DNA of 64,000 bases from IMCC45349 sp047219225 (GCF_047219225.1 NZ_CP178208.1:1-64000), one strand, 5' to 3'; positions 1 through 9,762 are shown, counted from the first letter of the stretch. Notes: generated by a model from the sequence alone, not told the origin. Program-made: numbers and translations.

Positions 1-1428
1 ATGAATAAAACTGCGCAATCGGTATGGAATAACTGTCTTGAATTCATAAAAGATAATATTCAGCCGCAAGCCTATAAAACCTGGTTTGAACCAATTGTAG
101 CAGTAAAGCTAACTGAAACAGCTTTAAGCATTCAAGTACCTAGTAAATTTTTCTACGAATGGCTTGAAGAGCACTATGTTAAAATTTTAAAAGTTGCACT
201 TACAAAAGAACTTGGTGAAACAGCAAAGCTAGTTTATATCATTAAGATGGAAAATACTTATGGTAACAAACAACCTTTCACAGAAAAAATTCCAAGTTCA
301 AATAGAACTGCTGTAAAAGCTCAAGATGTTGATATTCCTCTAAACAATAAAAACCCAGAATTAAAAAATCCTTTTATCATTCCTGGAATTAGAAATGTTA
401 AGATTGAATCTCAACTGAATCCAAATTATAATTTTGAAAATTTCTTAGAAGGAGACTCTAACCGTTTAGCGAGAAACGCAGGTATCGCTGTTGCGAATAA
501 ACCAGGAGGAACTTCTTTTAATCCACTGTTAATTTTTGGTGGTGTTGGTCTTGGTAAAACACATTTAGCTCACGCTATTGGTGTAGATATAAAAGATAAA
601 TACCCTGAAAAGACAGTTTTATATATCTCTGCAGAAAAATTCACACAACAATATATTGACTCAGTAAAAAAGAATAATAGAAATGATTTTATTCATTTTT
701 ATCAAATTATTGATGTTTTAATTATTGATGATGTACAGTTTTTATCAGGTAAGTCAGGAACACAAGATGTATTCTTCCATATCTTTAACCATTTACACCA
801 AAATGGAAAGCAAGTAATATTAACAAGCGACAAGGCACCTGTTGATATGCAAGATATCGAGCAACGTTTATTATCTCGTTTTAAATGGGGACTTTCAGCT
901 GAGTTACAAAATCCAGATTTTGAAACTAGAGTTTCTATATTAAAAAATAAGCTATATAGAGATGGTGTTGAAATGCCAGAAGACATTATTGATTATGTTG
1001 CAAAAAACATAAAAACTAATGTTAGAGAACTTGAAGGTGCTATTATTTCTTTGATTGCTCAATCTTCTTTCAATAAAAAAGAGATTACCATCAATTTAGC
1101 TAAGGATATCGTTGAGAAGTTTGTAAAAAACACTAAGCGAGAAGTATCTATCGATTATATCCAAAAAGTAGTGTCAGATTACTTCCAAATGGACGTGGAT
1201 ACACTTCAATCTAAAACTAGAAAGAGACACATTGTACAAGCTAGACAATTAGCTATGTTCTTTGCTAAAAAATTCACTAAAGCCTCTTTAGCTAGTATTG
1301 GTTCTCAAATTGGTAAACGTGATCATGCTACTGTACTACATGCTTGCAAGACGGTAGATAACTTATCATCTACTGATAAGCAGTTTAGAAAATACGTAGA
1401 AGACTTAACAAAGAAGCTCTCTCTTTAA
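1..1428 (+). CDS. dnaA: Chromosomal replication initiator protein DnaA
   Basis: DnaA binds the replication origin, melts it and loads the replicative helicase. The 475-residue protein has the full family layout: an N-terminal helicase-interaction domain (about 1-80), a variable linker (90-130), an AAA+ domain with Walker A GGVGLGKT at 180-187 and Walker B IIDD at 241-244, and a C-terminal DnaA-box-binding domain with the signature DHAT at 441-444. The window opens exactly on the ATG, so this is probably the numbering origin of the chromosome and any promoter or oriC on the 5' side is outside. A phosphatase gene follows 10 bases downstream and is probably cotranscribed. Identity is certain. 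Confidence 0.99.
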   Translation: MNKTAQSVWNNCLEFIKDNIQPQAYKTWFEPIVAVKLTETALSIQVPSKFFYEWLEEHYVKILKVALTKELGETAKLVYIIKMENTYGNKQPFTEKIPSSNRTAVKAQDVDIPLNNKNPELKNPFIIPGIRNVKIESQLNPNYNFENFLEGDSNRLARNAGIAVANKPGGTSFNPLLIFGGVGLGKTHLAHAIGVDIKDKYPEKTVLYISAEKFTQQYIDSVKKNNRNDFIHFYQIIDVLIIDDVQFLSGKSGTQDVFFHIFNHLHQNGKQVILTSDKAPVDMQDIEQRLLSRFKWGLSAELQNPDFETRVSILKNKLYRDGVEMPEDIIDYVAKNIKTNVRELEGAIISLIAQSSFNKKEITINLAKDIVEKFVKNTKREVSIDYIQKVVSDYFQMDVDTLQSKTRKRHIVQARQLAMFFAKKFTKASLASIGSQIGKRDHATVLHACKTVDNLSSTDKQFRKYVEDLTKKLSL

Positions 1429-1438
1429 TACTCATAAA

Positions 1439-1891
1439 ATGACTAAAATTTTAATGGTTTGCTTAGGCAACATTTGTCGCTCACCATTAGCTGAGGGTAT
1501 TTTAAAATCAAAACTACCTCAACAAAACTATTTTATAGATTCTGCAGGAACAGCTGGATATCATGTTGGTGAAAAACCAGATACTCGATCTATTGCTGTT
1601 GCAAGAAAATATGGCATTGATATATCTGACCAAAGAAGCAAAAAGTTCTCTATCACAGATTTTGATGAGTTTGATTATATCTATGCAATGGATAGTTCCA
1701 ATTATCAAAATATAATAGCATTAGCCAGAAACAACTCTGATATAGCCAAAGTAAAAATGATTCTTGAAGAAGTTGCTACGCTTGATAAAATTGATGTTCC
1801 AGACCCATATTATGGAGGTAATGATGGTTTTGAAACTGTTTTCCAAATGCTTGATAAAGCCTGCGATAGCATTGCTGAAAAATTAGCATAA
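1439..1891 (+). CDS. Low-molecular-weight protein-tyrosine phosphatase
   Basis: This is a 150-residue cytoplasmic phosphatase of the LMW-PTP / arsenate reductase fold. The P-loop CLGNICRS begins at Cys8, giving the CX5R catalytic signature (C8, R14), and the general-acid motif DP is at D122-P123. Length is typical for the family. It starts 10 bases after dnaA, an arrangement that suggests cotranscription. The natural substrate cannot be told from sequence. The family is certain; arsenate reduction is less likely than protein phosphatase activity because the P-loop is the PTP type. Confidence 0.95.
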   Translation: MTKILMVCLGNICRSPLAEGILKSKLPQQNYFIDSAGTAGYHVGEKPDTRSIAVARKYGIDISDQRSKKFSITDFDEFDYIYAMDSSNYQNIIALARNNSDIAKVKMILEEVATLDKIDVPDPYYGGNDGFETVFQMLDKACDSIAEKLA

Positions 1892-1971
1892 AACACTACT
1901 AATCAATTAAAAAATACTGATTTCCATTTTTTTTTGTAATTTCCGTAAAAAAGAACCCTAAACTAATTAGC

Positions 1972-3393
1972 ATGAAAAAGATTACTTTTTACATATGCAG
2001 TTTCTGTATATCACTTATCTCATTTTCTCAACCTAATATAGAACTAAGTTCTGTTGCATCAGGATTTGATATGCCAGTAAGTATAAAAAATGCTGGTGAT
2101 TCAAGACTTTTTGTAGTAGAACAAGATGGGAGAATAAAAATCATTAATAGCGATGGCTCTGTTAATGCTACTTCATTTTTAGACATTAACACATTGGTTT
2201 TTGACAATTTTGGTATAGGAGACGAACGTGGTCTATTGGGTTTAGCCTTCCATCCAAACTATAGTAGCAATGGCTATTTTTATGTAAACTACATTAACAA
2301 TAGTGGCAATACTGTTGTTTCTAGATTTACGGTTAGTGCTGGAGATCCTAACACTGCAAATGCTAGTTCAGAATTGAATATATTAACAATCACACAACCT
2401 TTTTCAAACCATAATGGTGGCGACATGAACTTTGGACCAGATGGCTACCTTTATATTAGCGTAGGTGATGGAGGTAGTGCTGGCGATCCTCAAGGTAATG
2501 GTCAAAATATAAACACGTTATTAGGAAAAATGCTTAGAATTGACGTAGACAACACTAGTAATGGAAATAATTACGCTATACCTAGTGATAATCCATTTGC
2601 CGCAGATGGTAATAATGCTACTCTAGATGAAATTTGGGCTTACGGACTTAGAAATGCTTGGAAATTTTCATTCGACTCAGCAAATGGCGACTTATGGATT
2701 GCAGACGTTGGTCAAAACCAATACGAAGAAATAAACAAAGTAAACACTTCAGCCTCTGGGTTAAATTACGGCTGGAGATGCTATGAAGGTGATCATGCCT
2801 ATGATACTTCTGGCTGCCCTCCAATGAACACACTTACTTTTCCAGTAGCTGAATATTCACATTCTAATAGTGGAAACTTTAAATGTTCCATAACTGGAGG
2901 CTATAGGCACAGAGGAACTGAAAATACTGGCTTGAATGGTTATTACTTTTTTGCAGATTACTGCAGTAACGAAATAGGCACTCTTGAAGAAGATGGTAGT
3001 AACTGGAATATGCATTTATCAGAAGTATATAGTGGCAACAACTGGGTTGCTTTTGGAGAAGACAATCAAGGTGAATTGTATATTGCTGGTATTGTTTCTG
3101 GAACAATTTATAAAATTGTTGATGGTGACTTAAGCACGAACGACTTTGAAGAAAATACAGCTGTAAAAATGTATCCAAACCCAGCTAAAGATGAAGTAAT
3201 CATAAATTTTAATAGCAGCTTACCAGAAACTATCTCTATCTTTGATATTCAAGGAAAACTTGTAAAACAAATAGAAACAATAGAAGAAAACCTACTTAAT
3301 GTATCTATTAAAGATATTAATAAGGGGTTATACATTGTAAGTTTCAAAACTCAAACTGGAGAAGTAACACGTAAAAAACTGATTATAAAATAA
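1972..3393 (+). CDS. Secreted PQQ-type sugar dehydrogenase with T9SS sorting domain
   Basis: A 473-residue secreted protein. Residues 1-20 form a signal peptide ending near SFS-Q. Residues 25-380 are a soluble glucose/sorbosone dehydrogenase-type beta-propeller, with blocks such as ERGLLGLAFHP, NHNGGDMNFGPDGYLYI and EIWAYGLRNAWKFSFD. The last 75 residues are a type A T9SS sorting domain with the MYPNPAKDEVIINF motif and a GLYIV...KKLIIK end, so the protein is expected to cross the outer membrane and be released or anchored. Whether it oxidises sugars with PQQ is inference from the family. The next gene's ATG directly follows its stop codon. Confidence 0.9.
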   Translation: MKKITFYICSFCISLISFSQPNIELSSVASGFDMPVSIKNAGDSRLFVVEQDGRIKIINSDGSVNATSFLDINTLVFDNFGIGDERGLLGLAFHPNYSSNGYFYVNYINNSGNTVVSRFTVSAGDPNTANASSELNILTITQPFSNHNGGDMNFGPDGYLYISVGDGGSAGDPQGNGQNINTLLGKMLRIDVDNTSNGNNYAIPSDNPFAADGNNATLDEIWAYGLRNAWKFSFDSANGDLWIADVGQNQYEEINKVNTSASGLNYGWRCYEGDHAYDTSGCPPMNTLTFPVAEYSHSNSGNFKCSITGGYRHRGTENTGLNGYYFFADYCSNEIGTLEEDGSNWNMHLSEVYSGNNWVAFGEDNQGELYIAGIVSGTIYKIVDGDLSTNDFEENTAVKMYPNPAKDEVIINFNSSLPETISIFDIQGKLVKQIETIEENLLNVSIKDINKGLYIVSFKTQTGEVTRKKLIIK

Positions 3394-4107
3394 ATGATAA
3401 CCAAAGGTAAACTATATTTAATACCAACAAGATTAGGAGATAATGCTCCTTTAGAGGTTTTACCAATTTCAGTTAAAAAAATCATTGAAATGGTTGACGA
3501 CTATATTGTTGAAAATGAAAAAACAGCACGACGATTTATAAAAAAAGTCAGTTCTAGCAAGTCTCAGCCTTCATTAAAAATTCATTTATTAAATAAATTC
3601 ACACAAGAAAGTGAATTACCCAGTTATCTTGATGCATGTCTGGAAGGAAAACCTGTAGGTTTACTTTCTGAAGCTGGATGTCCAGGTGTTGCAGATCCTG
3701 GAGCAGATATTGTGAAAATTGCTCATGAAAAAGATATTCAAGTAGTACCATTGGTTGGACCATCATCAATTTTACTTGCATTAATGAGCTCAGGTATGAA
3801 TGGTCAAAGTTTTACTTTTAATGGCTACTTACCTATTGATAAAGGTGAACGTAAATCAACTTTAAAAAAGTTAGAACGTATTTCTTTCGATAATAACCAA
3901 GCTCAAATTTTTATAGAAACACCATATAGAAATAATAAAATGCTAGAAGACATTTGTTCAGTATTACAACCAAACACTAGACTATGTGTGGCCTGCGATA
4001 TAACTTTACCAACAGAATACATCAAAACAAAATCTATAAAAGACTGGAAACACAATAAAGAGGACTTTCATAAAAGACCTGCTATATTTATAATTCAAAA
4101 AGATTAA
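3394..4107 (+). CDS. RsmI-like SAM-dependent methyltransferase (tetrapyrrole methylase fold)
   Basis: This 237-residue protein belongs to the tetrapyrrole methylase / RsmI superfamily. It has SEAGCPGVADPG at 92-103 and VGPSS at 121-125, the blocks that form the SAM and substrate cleft. It resembles the methylase that 2'-O-methylates C1402 of 16S rRNA, but is shorter than typical RsmI (about 280 residues) and its N-terminus departs from the usual glycine-rich start, so it may be the second, uncharacterised paralog many Flavobacteriia carry. Its ATG abuts the stop of the preceding dehydrogenase gene. It ends convergently with the next gene, sharing the palindrome TTAA (4104-4107) as both stop codons. 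Confidence 0.8.
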   Translation: MITKGKLYLIPTRLGDNAPLEVLPISVKKIIEMVDDYIVENEKTARRFIKKVSSSKSQPSLKIHLLNKFTQESELPSYLDACLEGKPVGLLSEAGCPGVADPGADIVKIAHEKDIQVVPLVGPSSILLALMSSGMNGQSFTFNGYLPIDKGERKSTLKKLERISFDNNQAQIFIETPYRNNKMLEDICSVLQPNTRLCVACDITLPTEYIKTKSIKDWKHNKEDFHKRPAIFIIQKD

Positions 4108-4772
4108 AGTAAAGACGCTTTTGCCTTTTTGTTTGGAGTAATAAAAGATGTATCGTAACCAGAGAATTTTTTCATATACGATCTTATGTTAGTTCCATAA
4201 GCATCTGTAAAACCAATTGCTCCATAACTTCTTAAGTACTTCTTTACACTACCTGGACCAGCTAGATGTGCTGCTGCTAAAATTCCAGACTCAGTTACTA
4301 AAACACCATCAATCTTTTTTCCAACAAAACGTTTGATATCTCTACGTAACACCCATTTATTTCTTTCGGCATTTGCTATAAAAGCCTTTTCTTGAAGTTC
4401 AGGTGTGTTTAAAAACTGATTTGTATTATGGATTCCTAGAAGTTTTAAAGTACTTCTTCCAAATTGGTATTTCCCTAGGTAACCTAGTGTATTTACAGTA
4501 AAATAATCTCCTCTCGATTCTTTAAAAGCAAGCGCTTCTTTAAAACCCACAAAAGTTTTACCTAAAACTGGTGAATCAAAACATTGATCAGAAAGTAATG
4601 TTGTTTCTTGGTTAGAATTTAAAGCGATATCATTAGATACGCTATAATCTAAAGTTAAACAATCCACTGAATATAGGTTGTAATCTATTTCAGTTTTAGT
4701 ACTAAATGCTGTAAACAAAGTTACCATAAGTACTACAGGAATAATCGAATATACTACAATATGCTTATTCAT
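4104..4772 (-). CDS. Membrane-anchored lysozyme-fold protein, probably peptidoglycan-acting
   Basis: From the ATG at 4772 the product is 222 residues, with one N-terminal membrane segment or signal anchor (about 6-24) and a compact soluble domain. The block FKESRGDYFTVN around residues 83-94, followed by GYLGKYQFG, looks like the catalytic-Glu segment of transglycosylase or lysozyme-like folds, with E85 as candidate acid. A start ten codons upstream (4802) is possible, but the ATG at 4772 places the hydrophobic segment right after a short basic start. Substrate and activity are inferred from the fold only. A role in cell-wall turnover fits the mltG and dapF genes nearby. Confidence 0.6.
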   Translation of the reverse strand: MNKHIVVYSIIPVVLMVTLFTAFSTKTEIDYNLYSVDCLTLDYSVSNDIALNSNQETTLLSDQCFDSPVLGKTFVGFKEALAFKESRGDYFTVNTLGYLGKYQFGRSTLKLLGIHNTNQFLNTPELQEKAFIANAERNKWVLRRDIKRFVGKKIDGVLVTESGILAAAHLAGPGSVKKYLRSYGAIGFTDAYGTNIRSYMKKFSGYDTSFITPNKKAKASLL

Positions 4773-4871
4773 AATTTGAATTTTTAAGCGCATTAAATAC
4801 ACTTTAAATTTCAGCGTGCAAAATTACACATTTTTTTAAATAATTCAAAATTAATCGTTTAAGTGTATTTT

Positions 4872-5783
4872 TTAGAAGTATAATAGATGAAAAACAGCCT
4901 TTTTTTTGTTATTAAACTCTATAGTTGGCATAGGTATCTTAATTGTATTTAATAACGAAAAAAGTGTTTTTAAAGTATGTGATTGTGTTTTAATCTTTGT
5001 TAAATCAATATCTAAACTTAAATAAAATTGTCGTTGTCTGTTTTGATTTGGAAAATCAATACTATTAGGTTCATTATCACCAGTCAACATACCATGAGCA
5101 CCATAACCAATAGCCAAATTCAACCATTTTGGTATCTTATTGGTCTTAAGAAATGAACGCATATTAGCACTTAACCAATAGGTTTGTCCGTTATAATCTT
5201 TAAGCATTTGTTCTAATAAGTTTTCACCTAACTTATCTGGACGTTGATTAGCATATTTTGTTTGATGAAAAGAATACTTCATCAATAAGCGTTGCTCATC
5301 CCACAACAACTCTTGTCCAACATACAATCCTGTTCCTAATGTATTAGCTGCAATATCTGACCAAGAAAAACCCCATTCCTTAGAAAATCCATCAAAAATC
5401 TCAATTGTAGTAAGATAGGACATACTTAAAGCTGCGCCATACAAAAGACTTTTCTTGTCATCTACTCCACTCCATTGCAATGTTTCACTTCCAAGCTTTG
5501 TTAATTGATACGAAGAAAATGCATGACCAAGCTTGTCCATTTGTAACCATTCATTAGTATCATCAAGCGTATGAAAGTTTGACTTTTCATAGTCTTTATA
5601 CCATAATTGGTTTAAACCAATTAAACTTAATCCAGCCAAAGAAGTTTCAGAAATTATAACTGCTTTCTTTCTAGAAGTATTTAAAGTATCACTAGGTTTT
5701 AAAAAATCATTAAACTTAGATTGCGAAAAACCATAGGTACTAAATACCAAAAACAGCAAACAATATATATGTCTATTTTTCAA
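4872..5783 (-). CDS. DUF2279 family exported protein (YfiM-like)
   Basis: A 303-residue protein with an N-terminal signal peptide (about 1-21, ending GFSQ). The conserved core has DKLGHAFSSYQL from residue 83 and EWGFSWSDIAANTLG around 135-150, the signature blocks of DUF2279. The family's function is unknown; membrane-embedded or outer-membrane-associated forms are usual. The start codon is TTG at 5783, chosen because the next in-frame ATG lies about 80 codons inside and would remove the signal peptide. The TTG is 2 bases past the mltG stop, so the gene is the last of the dapF-GNAT-mltG operon. Confidence 0.75.
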   Translation of the reverse strand: MKNRHIYCLLFLVFSTYGFSQSKFNDFLKPSDTLNTSRKKAVIISETSLAGLSLIGLNQLWYKDYEKSNFHTLDDTNEWLQMDKLGHAFSSYQLTKLGSETLQWSGVDDKKSLLYGAALSMSYLTTIEIFDGFSKEWGFSWSDIAANTLGTGLYVGQELLWDEQRLLMKYSFHQTKYANQRPDKLGENLLEQMLKDYNGQTYWLSANMRSFLKTNKIPKWLNLAIGYGAHGMLTGDNEPNSIDFPNQNRQRQFYLSLDIDLTKIKTQSHTLKTLFSLLNTIKIPMPTIEFNNKKKAVFHLLYF

Positions 5784-5785
5784 TA

Positions 5786-6829
5786 TTAACGTCTTATCCC
5801 TTTATTGGTTAAGTAACGTTGATATTCTCTTGCGTTTTGATTATGCTGAGATAATGTTTTTGCAAACTTATGAAACCCTGGCTTATTAGCATCGGCTGCA
5901 AAATAAAAGTACTTATGAGTTTCATAGTTTAACACAGCATCTATAGCAGAAATATCAGGCATCGCAATTAAACCTGGAGGTAATCCTAAGTTTTTATATG
6001 TATTATATGGCGAATCAATTTCCTTATGCACATTCAGCACTCTTTTAATAACTGTATTCTTATACTTTGGTAATTGATAAGCTGCAAACTTTAATGTTGG
6101 ATCTGCTTGAAGTGGCCATTTATTATTTAATCTATTAATATAAACTCCTGCAATCCTTGGTTGTTCTGTTCTTTGTTTAGATTCTTCATGAACTATTGAC
6201 GCTAATGCCATCACCTTTTCTGGCGTCAACCCTATTTTTCTTGCCTTTTCTAATCTCGTATCATTCCAATAACGATTATATTCTTTTAGCATTCTATCTC
6301 TAAACCCATCAGCAGTTGTATTCCAAAACACTTCATAACTATTAGGCAAATACATTCCTAAAACTGTTTGTTCACTAAAACCGTTTTGTGTCATGAATGT
6401 TTCATCCAACATTGCTTTTACTAAAGAGGTACTGTCTGCTTCAATTTGCGTAGCTATTCTTCCAGCTAAATGAGGTATTGAATGTTGATTATTAAATGCA
6501 ACTTTAATTGGAATATTATTACTTCTAATTGAATTAATAATATCATTATTATTCATATCCTTAGCAATACGAAACTTTCCTGCTTTTATATTAGTTGTGT
6601 ATTTCTTTCTATTTGCCAAAGCATCAAAAGTCTCTATATCTTTAAGTAGTGGCTCTAAATCTGCTCTCACCTCTTCATAAGTTGCTCCAGATTCAATAAA
6701 TACATATGCTTCACTATTATTAAAGTTAGTATTAGGCACAAACATTGCCGAATACACAAAATATGCAAAATATGCAGCTACTACTAAGCCAATAAGTGCT
6801 ATGGCAAGAAAAATCTTTTTAAAATACAT
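5786..6829 (-). CDS. mltG: Endolytic murein transglycosylase MltG
   Basis: MltG cleaves nascent glycan strands in the periplasm and sets their length. The 347-residue protein has one N-terminal transmembrane helix (about 6-28), a LysM-like region, and the YceG/MltG catalytic domain: LGMYLPNSYEVFW at 157-169, ALASIVHEES at 208-217 with the catalytic glutamate (E215 or E216), and QADPTLKFA at 241-249. Length is normal. Its ATG directly follows the stop of the upstream acetyltransferase gene, and the next gene begins 2 bases after its stop, so it sits mid-operon with dapF, which makes the diaminopimelate of the same wall. Confidence 0.95.
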   Translation of the reverse strand: MYFKKIFLAIALIGLVVAAYFAYFVYSAMFVPNTNFNNSEAYVFIESGATYEEVRADLEPLLKDIETFDALANRKKYTTNIKAGKFRIAKDMNNNDIINSIRSNNIPIKVAFNNQHSIPHLAGRIATQIEADSTSLVKAMLDETFMTQNGFSEQTVLGMYLPNSYEVFWNTTADGFRDRMLKEYNRYWNDTRLEKARKIGLTPEKVMALASIVHEESKQRTEQPRIAGVYINRLNNKWPLQADPTLKFAAYQLPKYKNTVIKRVLNVHKEIDSPYNTYKNLGLPPGLIAMPDISAIDAVLNYETHKYFYFAADANKPGFHKFAKTLSQHNQNAREYQRYLTNKGIRR

Positions 6830-7354
6830 TTACGCGTTTATAAGTTGATATAAATATTCATTTTTATAATGTCCTTCAACAAAGTTCCAATCCTTTTTCA
6901 AACCAACTTGCTTAAATCCTTCGTTTTCAAAAAGCTTGATGCTTGCTGTGTTTTCTTCAGAAATATTACAATACAATTGATGCAATTGTAATTTTTTAAA
7001 ACTATAGTTAACTAATAGTTTTAAAGCTTCGCTTCCAAAACCTTTAGCTCTGTTTTCAGTATCCTTTATTAGTAAGCCTACTCCTGCTCTACCATTAGAA
7101 AAATCAAAGTCAAAAATATCTATTAAGCCCAAGGCTTCATTATTATAACTTGAAATTACTAATCGTAATTGCTTTACCTCAAAAATATCTTTATGAGCTT
7201 GTTCTAGGTATTGCTTTATTAAAAATTTTGAATAAGGTGTTTGCGTATTACTTATTTCCCAAACAGTCTCATCATTTTCAATGGCATAAACAAACTCTAA
7301 ATCTTCTGGCTCTAAAGCTCTTAAATATATATGTTCGCCTTTAAGAGTTACCAT
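6830..7354 (-). CDS. GNAT family N-acetyltransferase
   Basis: A 174-residue acetyltransferase of the GNAT fold, closest in layout to the RimJ/RimL and SpeG-like branches. The acetyl-CoA loop is around NRAKGFGSEALKLL (about 102-115), followed by the usual helix and the FENEGFKQVGLKKDW block near residue 147. The substrate (amine, ribosomal protein N-terminus or polyamine) cannot be told. It overlaps the end of dapF by 7 bases and abuts mltG, so it is translated as part of that operon. Confidence 0.85.
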   Translation of the reverse strand: MVTLKGEHIYLRALEPEDLEFVYAIENDETVWEISNTQTPYSKFLIKQYLEQAHKDIFEVKQLRLVISSYNNEALGLIDIFDFDFSNGRAGVGLLIKDTENRAKGFGSEALKLLVNYSFKKLQLHQLYCNISEENTASIKLFENEGFKQVGLKKDWNFVEGHYKNEYLYQLINA

Positions 7355-8127
7355 TCTATCTCTCCTTTAAATACAAATGTTGCAGGACCAATTAACCAAA
7401 CGTCTTTATAAACATCATCTGTTTTTACAAACTTAACATTAAGTAAGCCACCTTGTGTTTGTAATGCAACATTATTTTTTTCGGTTTCACCTATGTAATG
7501 CATTGCCAAAGCTACTGCAGTTACTCCAGTACCACAAGATAGTGTTTCGTCTTCTACTCCACGTTCATAGGTTCTTACTGAGAATTGTGAATCAGAATCT
7601 TTTTGAACAAAATTTACATTTGTACCATTTTCTTTAAAGACATCATTATATCTAATTTTTGCACCTTCTTCTTTTACTTCTAAAGACGTTAAACCTTCTT
7701 TAAATTGTACATAATGTGGCGATCCTGTATCTAAAAAAACATAGTCTTTGTTTATTTTAACATCTGTTACATCTTGCATTTGTAGTTCTACTATACCATT
7801 TTCAATAACTGCATGATGTAAACCGTCTATAGCCATAAAAGTTGCTTGATTAGCAATTACTCCTAGTTGTTTCGCAAAAGCCACTAAACAGCGTCCTCCA
7901 TTACCACACATAGAGCTTTCATTACCATCAGCATTATAGTATACCATTTTAAAATCTACATCAGCATCGTTCTCTAACAGAATTAGACCATCTGCTCCTA
8001 TTCCAAAACGTCTGTCACAAAACTGTGCAACAAGTTTTGTGTTCGTTTTATCAAAATGTTCATCACGATTATCAATCATGACAAAATCATTTCCTGTTCC
8101 TTGATATTTATAGAAAGTATACTTCAT
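7348..8127 (-). CDS. dapF: Diaminopimelate epimerase
   Basis: DapF interconverts LL- and meso-diaminopimelate for lysine and peptidoglycan synthesis. The 259-residue protein carries both catalytic cysteines: Cys74 in MCGNGGRC and Cys198 in SCGTG, with the N-terminal QGTGNDFV block at 9-16. Length is normal. It is the first gene of a four-gene minus-strand operon (dapF, GNAT, mltG, DUF2279) and is divergent from the htrA-like protease gene across 124 bases. Confidence 0.97.
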   Translation of the reverse strand: MKYTFYKYQGTGNDFVMIDNRDEHFDKTNTKLVAQFCDRRFGIGADGLILLENDADVDFKMVYYNADGNESSMCGNGGRCLVAFAKQLGVIANQATFMAIDGLHHAVIENGIVELQMQDVTDVKINKDYVFLDTGSPHYVQFKEGLTSLEVKEEGAKIRYNDVFKENGTNVNFVQKDSDSQFSVRTYERGVEDETLSCGTGVTAVALAMHYIGETEKNNVALQTQGGLLNVKFVKTDDVYKDVWLIGPATFVFKGEIEW

Positions 8128-8251
8128 AATACGTGAGCAAATATATAAATATTAAACCGTTTTTCATGCTGTTAAATAGTCGTTAAAGTTGATTTTTCAG
8201 CTCAATAATTAGTTAATTTTAATCGTTATTATTTCACTTTTAAAACTTAAA

Positions 8252-9664
8252 ATGAATATGAAAAAGATTTTATCTCTTATGCTTGTATCAGCTTTAGGTG
8301 GAGCACTAACCCTTGGAACTTACAAGTTATTTATCGAAAAAGAAAATAGTGTAGTTTTAAACGAGAATACAGATTTACCTATTACTGTTCCTGTAAATTT
8401 AAACACTACTAATACAAAATTAACAACTACAAATGTTGATTTTTCTGTAGCTGCAGAAAAAACAATTCATTCAGTTGTACACGTAAAAAACACAACTATT
8501 AGCAAAGGCTACACCTCATTTGAAGATTTATTCATGGGAAGACCTAGCCAACGCGCTCAAGTTGGTACTGGTTCTGGAGTGATTATTTCACCAGATGGTT
8601 ATATTATTACTAATAACCATGTTATTGAAGGCGCTCAATCTATTGCCATTACTATGAATGACAATAAGACCTTTGAAGCACAGCTAGTTGGCACAGACCC
8701 AACTACTGATATCGCACTTCTAAAAATTGATGCAAATAATGATTTACCATACACTACTTTTGGTGATAGTGATTCAGCAAAAATTGGAGAATGGGTTTTA
8801 GCAGTTGGTAACCCTTTTAACTTAACATCTACAGTTACTGCTGGAATTATTAGTGCTAAAGCACGAGATTTATCAGGTAAAAACACGCAATCTTTTATCC
8901 AAACAGATGCTGCAGTAAATCCAGGAAATTCAGGTGGTGCCTTAGTAAATACTAATGGAGATTTAATAGGTATTAATACTGCTATCTCATCACAAACAGG
9001 ATCTTATATTGGTTATTCTTTTGCTGTTCCTAGCAATATTGCCAGAAAAGTTGTGGAGGATATTATGGAATTTGGAAATGTTCAAAATGGTGTTTTAGGA
9101 GTTTCTGGTGGCTCTTTAAACAGTATTAATGCAGAAGATTTAGGAGTAACCGAAACTGAAGGCTTTTATATTAACAATGTAGATGAGGATTCTGGTGCAG
9201 CAAAAGCAGGTCTAAAATCTGGTGATATTATAAAAGAAATTGATGGTATTAAAATATCTAAATTCGCAGATTTAAAAGGATTTTTAGGTACTAAAAGCCC
9301 TGAAGATGTAGTATATGTAACATTGTTAAGAGATGGTAATACTGAAACTATTCCTGTTACACTTGCTAAAAATAATTCAACAACGTTTCCAACCATAGGT
9401 ATTTTAAAGAATGCCACTACAAACGATTTAAAAAAATACAATTTAGATTATGGTGTAAAAATTTCAGCTTTTACTGGAAGAAACAAATCTTACTGGCAAC
9501 AATATGGAGTTGAAGAAGGCACTATAGTTACAGCTATTAATGGTATTAAAATAAAATCTGTAGATGATGTTGAACGCATTAAAAGTGAGCGTTCTCCTTA
9601 TGATGCATTAAGTATAGAGCTTATAAACAGTGATGGTGAACGCGAGCGCTATAGGTTTAAATAA
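8252..9664 (+). CDS. HtrA/Do-like periplasmic serine protease
   Basis: A 470-residue trypsin-fold protease-chaperone of the DegP/HtrA family. An N-terminal signal or anchor (5-25) is followed by the protease domain with catalytic triad His123 (ITNNHV), Asp153 (TTDIALLKI) and Ser227 (NPGNSGGAL). Two PDZ domains follow, at about 270-370 and 385-470. It degrades or refolds misfolded envelope proteins. ATGs lie at 8252 and 8258 (MNMKK); either could start. The gene ends at an intrinsic terminator (9688-9729). Confidence 0.93.
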   Translation: MNMKKILSLMLVSALGGALTLGTYKLFIEKENSVVLNENTDLPITVPVNLNTTNTKLTTTNVDFSVAAEKTIHSVVHVKNTTISKGYTSFEDLFMGRPSQRAQVGTGSGVIISPDGYIITNNHVIEGAQSIAITMNDNKTFEAQLVGTDPTTDIALLKIDANNDLPYTTFGDSDSAKIGEWVLAVGNPFNLTSTVTAGIISAKARDLSGKNTQSFIQTDAAVNPGNSGGALVNTNGDLIGINTAISSQTGSYIGYSFAVPSNIARKVVEDIMEFGNVQNGVLGVSGGSLNSINAEDLGVTETEGFYINNVDEDSGAAKAGLKSGDIIKEIDGIKISKFADLKGFLGTKSPEDVVYVTLLRDGNTETIPVTLAKNNSTTFPTIGILKNATTNDLKKYNLDYGVKISAFTGRNKSYWQQYGVEEGTIVTAINGIKIKSVDDVERIKSERSPYDALSIELINSDGERERYRFK

Positions 9665-9687
9665 AATTTTATTTCAATATATAATTT

Positions 9688-9729
9688 AACCCTTATTTCT
9701 TACTTAAGATTTAAGGGTTTATTTTTTTG
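9688..9729 (+). terminator. Intrinsic terminator after htrA-like gene
   Basis: AACCCTTA (9688-9695) and TAAGGGTT (9712-9719) form an 8-bp perfect stem with a 16-base loop, followed by a T-rich run to 9728. It lies 23 bases after the protease stop codon. Confidence 0.75.
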
Positions 9730-9762
9730 TTAAAATACGCTACGAAAACGTTTGAAATATAT

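Noticed and set aside
1..60. Replication origin with DnaA boxes
   Set aside because: The window begins at the dnaA ATG and I found no cluster of TTATCCACA-like boxes in the intergenic gaps examined; oriC, if nearby, lies outside.
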